The position numbers were made by a program, and so were the translations under genes. Below, piece after piece: positions 1 through 8,882 of a stretch of DNA of 23,906 bases. Numbering within the stretch: the first letter of the stretch is position 1; every line of letters starts with the position of its first letter. The notes beneath the pieces were generated by a model that saw nothing but the letters and a program-made list of their open reading frames with translations, was not told the origin of the DNA and did not search any database. Origin of the DNA: Seminavis robusta (taxonomy: Eukaryota; Bacillariophyta; Bacillariophyceae; Naviculales; Naviculaceae); NCBI GenBank assembly GCA_903772945.1, contig CAICTM010001714.1, positions 1 to 23,906 of the forward strand. Direction: 5' to 3'.

Positions 1-193
1 TATTGGACGAGAACGAATTGCTCTAAGGTACCCTCTCAATAGGGTTCTCTCACTTTTCTTATCGTGATAATGCTAGTAAACGTTGCATGTTTCACGCTTT
101 TAAGATAACACCCCGTGGGACATCCTTAATCATACCTGCACCAAAAGTAGATAGATGATGGTAGATGGATCTGGGTGCGCTGAGTTTCCGAGT

Positions 194-1640
194 TTATTGC
201 GACTGCTTATACCAATGCATTGAAAAGTGAGCAGCAGTTCTTCCGAATGTGATTGACATCAATACTGGCACATTACAGCCAGCAATGATATCAAACTTGC
301 TGGTCATGTGTAGATTGATGGTCCCTTTAAACTCTGGGTCAATGATTTCACCTTCAATGGTATCAGTTTGACAAGCTGTTGGAGATTCATGCAAGACTTG
401 TCGCATATAATCATTTTGCATAATGATAATTGCACACTCTGGTCGGAGATCAGTGTGGATGATAAATGATCCCCCACGACAAGAATCTTTCTGGAACTGC
501 AAAAGAGCTGGCCAGCTTGACTGAATACCATCGGACCAGTTTGTTTCACAATCTTTTTCCGCAGATAGTTGACCAAATCAGTGTTGTTGAATGTTGGATC
601 AAGTTTGGTGATTGGTTCCAGGTTAGTACCTACATGACCATACTTCAATTTGGAAGCTCCAATAGTTGGGTGCATTGTGACAATTTCAGTCAACTTCTTC
701 ATAGCTGCCGGAGTGGGTTTCTTAGTAACTGGTTTCAGATGTTGATGTGTTCCGAAATGCTGAACAACTACCGCACCTGATTTGGGGTAATGTGTGGCAT
801 GTACCCTGCATGGCTGGCCGGTATGCTTGCCTGAACCTCCAGTGCAGGGAATCCACTATAACAACTCTTTGGGGTGCTTGGGACAGGTATACTTTGGAAG
901 CTTTGGCAACTCATCTGCTTTCTTGGTCTCGGGATTAATTGGCCTAGCAACAAAAGAGCAAGACTTGCACTTAGCCAAACCCATGCACTTTCGGATAACC
1001 CGACGTCCTCCATTCATGATAGTGTAGGCATTGATTGTCTGGAATGCCCAACCAAGCTGAAAATCATCAGTTCCAACTGAGTAGCAAACGTCTCCCTGAG
1101 GCCACTGCATATCAATGTTTGTTGGTGTACTAGTCAACCCTTTTGTAGGAGAAGCATTAGCTGATGATGACTGCTCTGAAGCATAAGCTTCCGGGCTACT
1201 AGAACGGGGGCGGGCTGTGGTTGGATGGGCACTTGCATAGAAAGGGGACTGCTTATGCATTGTCTTGTTGGGAGGATTGGGGGTGTTGTTGAATAAAGTA
1301 CTTGGATGGGTATCATTCTGGCAGGCATCAAACCGGGGTTCAAAGCCATAAGAGTACCAAGAGACATGAATTCCAAAAGTTGCTGAAACAAAGCTTGGTA
1401 AAGACCAGCAAGGTTGTTGGGAATATCAATAGTTGGATTGATTGATGGATTAGGAGATTCATCAACCGCTTCAGTGCTTTGGCCAAAGACAGCAGCATCT
1501 CTGGGAGTTCCTTCAGGAGAAACAGATTCACTTGGATTTTTTTCATTGGCAAGAGGGGAGAAATAGTCACCAAAAATGGCAGCAAAATCATCACCATAAG
1601 AGTCAGCCTCATGGCTAAGATTTCCAATGTTCATCTTCAT
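194..1640 (-). pseudogene. Decayed Mutator-like (MULE) transposase fragment with WRKY/GCM1-type zinc cluster
   Basis: Read on the minus strand from ATG at 1640. An acidic, Ser/Pro-rich N-terminal part (1640 to about 1300) leads into a zinc-binding region (about 1100-720) with CKSC, TCPKHP, CTGG, CRVH and GTHQH spacings, then a helical segment (about 715-510) and a segment with HTDLRPECAIIIMQ and INLHMTSKFD (about 500-230). This order matches the DNA-binding part and the start of the catalytic part of MULE-type transposases with WRKY-GCM1 zinc fingers (recognised from memory, not searched). The reading frame is broken: a shift near 1270-1340, an in-frame TAG at 856-858 between KELL and WIPC where the protein clearly continues, and a shift near 485-505. 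It stops at 194, well before a complete catalytic domain, so it is a dead, truncated copy. The rest of the element may lie left of the window. Family call moderate; non-functionality fairly sure. Confidence 0.55.
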
Positions 1641-2440
1641 GGTTGCAACTGAAAAGAGAAAAGGTAGATACTTGAATTGGGGCAGAGAACTTCAGAATAT
1701 ATTCCAAAATCCTGGTATATTGTTGGATATCAAACAGTGATTCTGGGGATTAAGTTTGACTTTTTGTGAGCCCCTTTCGCCCCATGTCTTGGTGTGTTGA
1801 CCCCTGGTGATGCCATGGACAAGGGAGCAGAGTTTGGTGGGTTTAGAATGGGTCCATGGGTGTCATCGTGGCTCCTAGAAGGAGAGCTCTAAATGTTGAT
1901 GGATTTTGACTTCTTTAGCTGCTACTAAAGATAATGGAAAACTAGCAAGGCAGGAGAAGCCACCGGTGACTGTCATGTGTTCTTAGAGGGTTATACCAAC
2001 AGTATCTGATCTTTCCTGGGGATGGAAGTGCAATACACGGCTCTTAGCCTTATTCGCGACTCGATCCTAGATAGGGTTTGAGTTCGACTCATGACTGAGT
2101 CTCTCGTGAATAGTCATTGAGACAGGGTTCTCATGACCGCTAGCTAGTCATACTAGGTTGATGATGAAACATCGCGCTAGATATTTAGCTGGCGTGGAGA
2201 GATTCCACGCTACTAGATAAATGCTAGACGAATCTTCCACGCGTTCCGTTTTTGGATCGTGGAACGAGCAGGATTACTACCACAACCTACTCTATCACAC
2301 TTTACAGTCTCCCGCGGGAGTTCAGATCTACGATCCCTTGATTGTGATCTCTCTCGTTGATTAGTTTTCATAGCTTTCTAATCCTCTCATAACTTTCATT
2401 CTCTCAAACTCAAAACACTCGAAAGATCTTTACACTAGCT
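1641..2440. other. Gene-free stretch, repeat-like, possible LTR or transposon remnant
   Basis: No open frame of useful length is seen. The part from about 2040 to 2430 has the look of a transposon edge or solo LTR: clustered inverted TTCCACG/CGTGGAA motifs, then a pyrimidine-rich run with repeated ctctc and a-rich caaactcaaaacac. I found no second LTR, no primer-binding site and no target duplication, so this stays a suspicion. Confidence 0.3.
2192..2266. repeat. Cluster of inverted TTCCACG motifs
   Basis: Perfect 7-bp stem GCGTGGA (2192-2198) and TCCACGC (2204-2210) with a 5-nt loop, followed by TTCCACG (2235-2241) against CGTGGAA (2258-2264) and CGTTCC (2242-2247) against GGAACG (2261-2266). 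Four copies of the same core in alternating orientation within 75 bp could be a transposon subterminal region or a regulator-binding array. Confidence 0.5.
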
Positions 2441-2865
2441 TTTAGCGTAGTGCAGAAGTGGCCATGCAAATAGCATCATCATCACCATGTTGGTCTGGTT
2501 TGCATGATGATGGCTGCTGATTTTTCAACAAAAAATGAAGAACGTGCCAAGCTATCCTGGGGCAGCCACGGGAAAAAGGTAACTGGGAGAGAACTGGCAC
2601 GATCCAATAATTAACATTACTGGCACGGTCATATCCATAATACCGGGACGGTACTGAAGAATTTGAAGGATTTAACACCTTCAACTCAACTTCAACTCAC
2701 TGGATGTGGATGCACTGAGAAAATGCACTTTTTTCCGCTGACTCCAGAACAACACATCAAAGAAGGCGTACAGGAGATGTCACCACCATCCCCTCCTCAA
2801 AGAAAGCACCTTCCCGTACCCAGGAAAAATTGCTCTCCAAAAGACTGGCTAGTCCCATTGAAAAC

Positions 2866-4059
2866 ATGATCGAGGCACGGAGACACCAAAGACAGCATAG
2901 AATGATACCGTTTGCCACCATCATGCCAGTGCTTTTGGGTCTCATTGGATATTTCCTCATCCCAAGTGGTGTGCAAGCATTCACTACAAGAAGAGAGCCA
3001 CGTCTATCAATCAACATGGTCCTTCAATCAACAAAATTCACAAACCTCCAATCAAGCCCGCCACAAGTTGATCGCGGTTCTTGCACCGCCAAGCCAAACC
3101 ACAGTATCCTGCTTATCGGCCACCAATAAGATTAAGGATGTCACTCACCCTTCCACCACAAACAGCACTGAAACTCAGAGCAACCAAAAATCATCAGAGA
3201 ATGAACAAAGAGTGTCACATTTGGAAAATGACTCCAATCTCAGTTCACTGACAGTCAACAATCCTACTTGGGATCAGAATATTGTGGCAATGCTGGAATA
3301 CAAAGAGATGCATGGCACAGTCAACATACCGACACAGTCAAAAGAATATCCAAACCTAGCATTTTGGATTCAATGTCTGTGGGCACAAAGGGGAAGGTTG
3401 ACACAGGAACAGATCACTCAGATGGACGAGATTGGATTCTTGTGGACGGATGCCAAAATGGACAAGCATGAGAGGCGGTGGATGGCAATGTTTGAGGCAC
3501 TGAAGGAATACAAGGAAACTCGTGGACATTGCAGAGTACCTTCCAAAGACGGCAAACTAGGTGGATGGTTCAAAAGACAACGCCGTCTGTACACTACTGG
3601 CAATCTCAGAAGAGACAGACAGGAAATGCTAGAATCCGTTGGTTTAGTCCAAAGGATAATCCAGAGCAGAAAGCACTGTGGGATTCTCAATTTTCTGCAC
3701 TTTCTAAGTTCAAGGATGAACATGGCCATACACGTGTCCCATGTCAAGGATATCCGGAAAACAGAGAACTTGGCATTTTGGTCTTCAATCAGCGGAATCG
3801 AAACAAAGATGGCACCTTGCGAATTGACGGGAAAGAAAAACTTGACAAAATTGGATTCACATGGGACTTTGATGAGATTTATGAAAAATCTTGGCTGGAA
3901 AGCTATGAGGAGCTGAAGCACTGTTACGCCAAGAAGCTTGCTATGGGAAAGCAAATTTGTTGGTGGGCAAAAAACCAGAGGAAACTCTTTTCAAAGGGTT
4001 CACTTGAACCAGAGAGGAAAGCATTGCTGGATGAAATTGGCTTTGAATGGTGGGAATAA
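2866..4059 (+). pseudogene. HA-repeat protein with plastid-type leader, frame-broken
   Basis: Four helicase-associated (HA, Pfam PF03457-like) repeats without any helicase domain, at about 3268-3440, 3478-3645, 3680-3870 and 3892-4053. Each has the W..... (Y/F)K...G...VP ... G.W...QR ... R...L...GF.W pattern. HA repeats are thought to bind nucleic acid; no catalytic role is visible. The leader frame (ATG 2866 or 2902) encodes a hydrophobic segment ending SGVQA|FTTRRE, a good diatom plastid pre-sequence with Phe at +1. That frame stops at 3129, while repeats 1-2 lie in another frame, so an intron (candidate lengths 64 or 112 nt, no strong splice sites) or a frameshift is needed at about 3019-3130. 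A second break at 3644-3646 has lost 1+3n bases: gene 2 reads GFEW here, which a 7-nt loss would explain. The C-terminus GSLEPERKALLDEIGFEW nearly equals that of the gene at 4615. Pseudogene, or an intact gene with sequence errors. Confidence 0.6.
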
Positions 4060-4614
4060 CGGATGTCCAAGTCTTCTGGTACTTTAATAGTTTTGCTGGA
4101 GAATAGAAATCCAAGACTGCTAGTATCGGCTTGACATTACAGCAGTGCTAGAAGCTTCTCTACGGTAGCTAGTTAGTAGGAATTGCCGGAACGGCGCCCG
4201 GCACCTCAAAATTGCTCGACAGCACAATAGAAACCTATTTATGGCGGTGAAACTTGACAATAGCAATTGGCATCCAAAGTAGGATTGTCCTTTGGATCCA
4301 AGGCGTCCAGGGATGGCATGTTGCCTACTAGAGCACGAATGGTAATAGTTTCGACCCCTCGAAGCTCGAGTTGAGGGAGGGTATCACGGATTATCTCGTC
4401 GAGAAAAGCACGCCGTAACGGACAAGTCGTGGGCCGAATGGCAAGCAACTCGCTGGCTTCATTGTTTTGTCATTACCTGGTACTGTACTGCTTCGCCGTT
4501 TGCAAGAAAACCCGAGATCGACTTGGGTCATGTCTTCGACGAATGGTATCATACATCGTACCTGACTAGGGGAAAGCTCTCAGCCATTCTATTGAGTACC
4601 AACCAATTGAAGCA
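4060..4614. other. Spacer between the two HA-repeat genes
   Basis: Contains a short hairpin-forming TGCCGG...CCGGCA pair at about 4183-4202 and one weak minus-strand coding-like segment (listed separately). No promoter motif can be named with confidence, although it must carry the 3' end of the upstream gene and the promoter of the gene at 4615. Confidence 0.4.
4239..4472 (-). pseudogene. Short coding-like segment, no start codon
   Basis: Minus-strand open segment of about 77 codons between a TGA at 4470-4472 and a TAA at 4239-4241. Its composition looks protein-like (CPLRRAFLDEIIRDTLPQLE, then LDALDPKDNPTLDAN), with more than chance Asp/Glu/Arg/Leu. There is no ATG near its beginning; the apparent start is TTG. 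It could be the last exon or a relic of a gene once lying between the HA-repeat copies, or chance. I do not recognise the family. Confidence 0.2.
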
Positions 4615-5862
4615 ATGCAGCTTGTACGACAATGGGCTCGTTTGAAAATGCGTCGAACTGTTGCATTTCGCAGGAGGTTTCATGGCACCTGCGCGACTCC
4701 AAGACCAGCCATGCTATTGAAGCCATTTAGCCATTCTGATCAACGTGAAGCCAACGATTTTCCCATCGATCGGCAGATTTATTCTGCATGGCATCTGCTC
4801 ACCTTCAGGTCCTTGTCCACATCAGGGAACCAGGATAAGAACCACAAGAAGTGGATGGAGAGGTTCCAAGAACTGCAGGAATACAAGGCAATTCATGGAA
4901 ACTGTAGAGTACCCACCTTGTTTGGCTGTCTTGGTACCTGGGTAAAAACACAGCGCGGGTTGCACACTACTGGAAATCTCATGAAAGATAAACAAGAAAT
5001 GCTAGAATCTATTGGATTTGAGTGGAGGCTAAGGAAGTTTGTTGAGTTGAAGACTCAACACAATGAAGACATGTGGAATTCACAATATGATGCGCTTGTG
5101 AAGTACAAGGAAATGCATGGTGACACTCTTGTGCCTCGATATTATCCAGGAAACAAAGAACTTGGTATTTGGGTGAATAACCAAAGGAGGAATATGAAAA
5201 ATGGCACCTTTCGGGCACGACCTGACCGCAAAGCAAAGCTTGAGGATCTTGGTTTTGTATGGGACCCACAAGAACACTTTTGGGATGCCCAATACAATGC
5301 ACTTGTCAAGTACAAGGAAGAGCATGGTGACACACTTGTGCCAAAAGATTATCCAGAAAACAAAGAACTTGGGTTGTGGGTAACCACCCAAAGGGCAAGT
5401 CTGAAAAATGGCACCTTACGGGCACGACCTGACCGCAAAGCAAAGCTTGAGGAGCTTGGTTTTATCTGGGACCCTCACGAACACTTTTGGGAAGCTCAAT
5501 ATGATGCACTTGTCAAGTGCAAGGAAAAGCATGGTGACACTCGTGTGCCTCGAGATGATCCAGAAAACAAGGAACTTGGTTTTTGGGTGAATGAGCAAAG
5601 GCGACAGAAGAAAAATGGCACCTTACAAGCTCGCCGCAAAGCAAAGTTGCACGATCTTGGTTTTGTATGGGACTTTGATGACATCAACGAAGAAGCTTGG
5701 CTGGAGAGCTTTGAGCAGCTCAAGTGGTGCTATGCCAACCCTGGTGTCGTTTTTGATTCTGCTCTTCGAGCATGGACAATACTTCAATGCAGACTGCATG
5801 CAAAGGGTTCACTTGCACCTCATAGGAAAGCACTGCTGGATGAAATTGGTTTTGAATGGTAG
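4615..5862 (+). CDS. HA-repeat protein, five repeats, mitochondrial-type leader
   Basis: Intact 415-aa reading frame from ATG 4615. Residues 1-35 are Arg-rich and lack acidic residues (MQLVRQWARLKMRRTVAFRR), as in a mitochondrial presequence. Five helicase-associated (HA) repeats follow at residues about 80-137, 154-216, 223-285, 292-352 and 362-415, with no helicase or other catalytic domain. Repeats 2-4 start at W154, W223 and W292, an exact 69-residue (207-bp) period, and are almost identical, for instance NGT(F/L)RARPDRKAKLE, so they look recently amplified. HA repeats occur at the C-terminus of some bacterial helicases and as stand-alone arrays in diatoms and other algae; nucleic-acid binding is the usual guess, without proof. 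This is a tandem paralogue of 2866-4059: first repeat (HTTGNL..DKQEMLESIGF) and last repeat match closely. It is convergent with the gene at 6226. Confidence 0.85.
   Translation: MQLVRQWARLKMRRTVAFRRRFHGTCATPRPAMLLKPFSHSDQREANDFPIDRQIYSAWHLLTFRSLSTSGNQDKNHKKWMERFQELQEYKAIHGNCRVPTLFGCLGTWVKTQRGLHTTGNLMKDKQEMLESIGFEWRLRKFVELKTQHNEDMWNSQYDALVKYKEMHGDTLVPRYYPGNKELGIWVNNQRRNMKNGTFRARPDRKAKLEDLGFVWDPQEHFWDAQYNALVKYKEEHGDTLVPKDYPENKELGLWVTTQRASLKNGTLRARPDRKAKLEELGFIWDPHEHFWEAQYDALVKCKEKHGDTRVPRDDPENKELGFWVNEQRRQKKNGTLQARRKAKLHDLGFVWDFDDINEEAWLESFEQLKWCYANPGVVFDSALRAWTILQCRLHAKGSLAPHRKALLDEIGFEW
5074..5699 (+). repeat. 207-bp tandem repeat inside the HA-repeat gene
   Basis: Three successive units begin at 5074, 5281 and 5488. 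They share long near-identical stretches, such as gcacgacctgaccgcaaagc at the end of the first two, while the third has lost a few codons (RARPDRKAK becomes QARRKAK). In-frame, 69 codons per unit. Confidence 0.85.
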
Positions 5863-6225
5863 AATGCAAAGAACTCAGGGAGCAAACACAACTGTCTTCG
5901 AAATGAAGTTGTGGTTGCAGTACCGGTATGTGTGCGGCTGCGCTAGCATTGTCAGTTGCGTTGCGCTTGCTGCCTGTTCCCGTTCGATTTCTGCCTGCTA
6001 GCGGTAGCATACCACTCCCATAGTCGCACGTACTAGTACGTCCAGATCATGTTTGTCTTCGCTGGCAATCAAGACTTTAAAAAGTATTAATAGAAAAATG
6101 GTTATGTGTATCAAAAACGAGTATGAAAGAGAGGATAGCTATATGCAAGTAAAAAGGTTGTAGATAGAGCACGCAGGCAGACAGTCGAGGGTACGGTACA
6201 GTACAGTGTACTCCGCGCCGCTTCC
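5863..6225. other. Convergent intergenic region
   Basis: Lies between two 3' ends. It contains a TACGTACTAGTACGT-like palindromic stretch at about 6026 and an A/T-rich part near 6075-6120, suitable for 3' UTR and polyadenylation of the two converging genes. No gene seen. Confidence 0.4.
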
Positions 6226-7152
6226 TCACACCGTCGACGACTGTCGTCTCCGTTGCAGATATCGTTTGGTCTTGCGTCCCGCCGACTGCGCCACGTCTTC
6301 CAGTGCTTGCATGGGCAGAAGGAACCGTGTGAGTTCTCGCTTCATCTTGTCGCTGTTGGCTCTCTTTTGCGCCTTTTTCAGGTCGTCCTCGGAGTGTCCA
6401 AAGGCATTCTGTAGGATTGCCATGCGATGATAGTAACTCAATCCCATTTGCTTCAACTGTCTTCGTTCCCCTCGGTTTTCTTCGTAGTCGTCGACACTGA
6501 CCGGACACAACTCTTCAAACTTCCAGTCGAGACAAATGGGTGGCCCGTAACTGACGGACGGGTTATCTCCAATGGTCTGATCGTACGATCGAACGCATAC
6601 GTGGAGAAAGCTCACACTGCTACCGGAGCCGCGCTTGGGAGCTTGCTCTTGATCTTCATTGCTTAGGTAAGTGGGCAACGTCTGCGCCCGTTGGAGCTTG
6701 GCCATGTCGGGCTTCGGCAGTTGCTTCCAGGATCCTCGCTTCTCTTTGACCGGGATAACTTCTTGTAGACTGGCCAATTTGATGGAGGAGCGCATCTTGC
6801 GGAACTTGGTGGGAGTGATAACTGGTTCTTCCTCTTCCTCTTCCAACAACAGTGCGAGTCCGTCGTCTTGTTCTTCACTGTGACTTCCAAAGCTCGTGAC
6901 ACTGTCGGAAGCACTGTCCTCGGGGGCGGTCGTTTCCGTCCGGCACGTTAGATTATCGACGTCCACTACCGACGCAAACTTGCCTCCGCCGGCGATGTAG
7001 TCGTCTACATCAATCCCGCTGGAGTCACTTTCATCGTCACTACTCGACATTTCGAGCTTGGAAATGACACCGGCCCAATCATCGGTATCGGTATCAGCGG
7101 TGGATGTTACCACCAAGGGCTTGCTATTCGAAGGGGTAGTGGCGGCGATCAT
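6226..7152 (-). CDS. Diatom-conserved acidic protein of unknown function (GDNPS.S.GPP motif)
   Basis: 308 aa from ATG at 7152. Residues 1-115 are acidic and Ser/Asp-rich (SSSDDESDSSG; six Glu in a row at 104-109) and probably disordered. The conserved part is residues about 178-275: VSFLHVCVRSYDQTIGDNPS, then YGPPICLDW, VDDYEENRGERR, LSYYHRMAILQNAFG and a basic helix to MKRELTR. I know this arrangement (V.V..Y..T.GDNPS.S.GPP..L.W ... YE..R..RR ... R...L...G) as a large stramenopile/diatom family without an assigned function. The C-terminus is basic (RKTKRYLQRRR), possibly nuclear targeting. There are no membrane segments or signal peptide. A single exon is sufficient. Family recognition is from memory; the role is unknown. 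Confidence 0.8.
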   Translation of the reverse strand: MIAATTPSNSKPLVVTSTADTDTDDWAGVISKLEMSSSDDESDSSGIDVDDYIAGGGKFASVVDVDNLTCRTETTAPEDSASDSVTSFGSHSEEQDDGLALLLEEEEEEPVITPTKFRKMRSSIKLASLQEVIPVKEKRGSWKQLPKPDMAKLQRAQTLPTYLSNEDQEQAPKRGSGSSVSFLHVCVRSYDQTIGDNPSVSYGPPICLDWKFEELCPVSVDDYEENRGERRQLKQMGLSYYHRMAILQNAFGHSEDDLKKAQKRANSDKMKRELTRFLLPMQALEDVAQSAGRKTKRYLQRRRQSSTV

Positions 7153-8380
7153 TGCTGAATGGATAAGATTGGGTAAAATAATGAGGGTAGCTTTTGTGTG
7201 TAGCTTTTGTGTGATGTCGTACTCTCTGCCTCGTGTTTGTGTGGGAAGGAGAGGATGAGAAGATCACAGAGAGGATACCGTGGGGATGTGCTTGTACTGT
7301 GTTCGACCTAGCTAGTCTAACAAGCAAAATATGAAGAGTCAATGTGCCGGATAAAACCTCTATCTTCGAGAAGTCGCAGTCGACAAAGGTGAGAAGGAAA
7401 CGACGCCAAAGACCAAGGAGCTGTGCTAATAAAGTGCCAACAATCGGAATAACAATCGGAAGATGGAAGATGTTACCCATTGTGGGCCTCTGCTGCTGCT
7501 GGGCTGAGAAGAGGCCGATCTTGTTCCCAAATTCGAACGACGTGGTGGTGTTCGTTTTGGTAGCGAGCAAAAGCAAAAATTGAGAACAATCGTCATCTCA
7601 GATCTTTTTGGAATGCGATCTCTAAATGCCTCACAAAAACTACAGGAACTTTGGAGCATCAGCAAGTAAGAGGTATCCATATGATAGCTGTATCCAAAGC
7701 ACACCACTGGGGCTCTCAAAAGCTGAAATCTTGGCTGATAATATTATCTATTAAGAGCTAGATCCGACTGCTTGTCAAGCCGGAAACATCTGACTACGGG
7801 TCCATTGCTTGGCTGCAAATGACCGCCAAGAGGCAGCAGTGCAAGTACATGTACTGTACGTTTGTTCTCATTTTCCCTTGGCCCTTGGCAACTCCAACAA
7901 AAGATTGTCTGATTCCTAGATCAATTGATCCAGCGGCAGTTTCAGTCTGATGAGACGAGCGACGAAAATAACTATCCTTGGATAGCTGGCTGGCCTACGG
8001 TGGGTTCTTTGCTGGTTCTTAAACCCAGCATGTACGGTACCTAACGCAGCTAGCTAGCAAGCTGTTGGCTGGGTATCTTCTTGTGTTCTTACTTGGAAAC
8101 TGCAGCAACAAGGGTGTCATTAGCAGTACTCTGATCCTCAGGGTTGGAAAGAGAAGTTGCAAACTATACTGCATACATGTACATGCATGTAGTATAATAA
8201 AAGATAGCTGGCAGCGGTGGGTTTGGGGAGACTTTTACTCCTGGCTTGGGGTACCGGTATCTTTTGACGATCTGACAATTGATGCCCAATTCGTATCTGA
8301 CATAAAAGCCTGGTTGAAGTGCAAATGCCGATGTACTTTCGGCAGAAGTTTGAAAGGTTCATACAAATTTCGGAGGAAGT
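7153..8380. other. Upstream region of the acidic-protein gene; no supported gene
   Basis: Should contain the promoter of the minus-strand gene starting at 7152. Open frames here are overlapping and start with non-ATG codons, or are low-complexity. Short palindromes (gtacatgtactgtac near 7848, gctagctagc near 8050, tacatgtacatgcatgta near 8174) are present. I see no RNA gene. Confidence 0.4.
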
Positions 8381-8606
8381 TACAGTCAACGCTCGCTTAT
8401 ATCTATAATCTTGTATTTATTCGCTCTATAATATTTAAGAATACTCCAGTTCCCACATTTTTAACTCTAACCCTATTTTAGTACTAGAGCACGTACAATT
8501 CTACGGGAATAGTTAGGGTTAAGGATAAAATCAATATTTATTCTCGCTGTTATATTTACTGAATTCCTGAATCCCCCCCAGTATATATATCTGAATGTTG
8601 ACTGTA
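8381..8606. mobile_element. Pogo/Tc1-mariner-like MITE, 222 bp
   Basis: The element body runs from 8383 to 8604 and starts CAGTCAACGCTCGCTTATAT; its far end, on the opposite strand, starts CAGTCAACATTCAGATATAT. The first 8 bp are perfectly inverted, with weaker similarity inward. It is flanked on both sides by TA (8381-8382 and 8605-8606), the expected Tc1/mariner/pogo target duplication. An internal inverted pair, ctaaccctatt near 8467 and aatagttagggttaa near 8508, adds to the fold-back character. The body is A/T-rich with no coding capacity, so it would depend on a transposase elsewhere. The CAGT(C)..GCTTA start is pogo-like. The short perfect TIR leaves some doubt. Confidence 0.55.
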
Positions 8607-8871
8607 AGTGCCTCTTTCGAAACATCGGTACTATGACGGCTCTTGGTGACACAAACGCCAACGTCGCCTTCTCTACAAAGGGTGAGACATTGTATCTAAC
8701 TAACCACGAAAGCCACTAAATCATGGAGGCACCATAGCAACCAAAAAGCTGGTTTTGGCGAGGAGTCTGCGAAAAAGCAAATGGATGCGTGGCTTCCTGT
8801 GACGGGTGGTACAGCAGGTGGTACAGCTAGCAAGGGCACTGTGGCGCAGACGAGCTCACAGACGGCACAGT
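8607..8871. other. Short region between two MITEs
   Basis: Holds the candidate small two-exon gene described separately; otherwise no structure is seen. It is bracketed by a pogo-like element on the left and a hAT-like element on the right. Confidence 0.35.
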
Positions 8872-8882
8872 CTCGTACGTAG
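8633..8882 (+). CDS. Possible small two-exon gene truncated by the hAT element
   Basis: ATG at 8633 opens MTALGDTNANVAFSTK. A GTGAGA donor at 8682 and an AG at 8747-8748 would remove a 67-nt intron and join in phase to AGFGEESAKKQMDAWLPVTG and a Thr/Ser/Gly/Gln-rich tail, ending SRT at 8879. The next codon is TAG, the first three bases of the hAT element at 8880. Coding-like composition and a splice-compatible junction support it, but there is no homology I recognise and the acceptor lacks a strong pyrimidine tract. If real, the product is 60 aa and ends exactly at the transposon. If false, it is chance. Confidence 0.25.
8872..8879. repeat. Target site duplication, left copy
   Basis: CTCGTACG immediately outside the left end of the hAT-type MITE; identical to 9380-9387. 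Eight bp is the hAT hallmark length. Confidence 0.8.

Noticed and set aside
2070..2100. tRNA B-box-like gagttcgactc
   Set aside because: The flanking bases do not form a T-arm stem, and no A-box or acceptor stem could be placed at the right distance.
7124..7576. 150-codon minus-strand frame with a hydrophobic stretch
   Set aside because: First codon is TTG; the internal ATG at 7480 gives a frame overlapping the accepted start at 7152, in what should be its promoter and 5' UTR. No recognisable family.
8065..8481. 138-codon plus-strand open frame
   Set aside because: Starts with a non-ATG codon, runs into the pogo-like MITE and has low-complexity, non-protein-like composition.
8467..8524. Telomere-like ctaaccctatt and agttagggttaa
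   Set aside because: Only single units in opposite orientation inside the MITE fold-back, not a tandem telomeric array.
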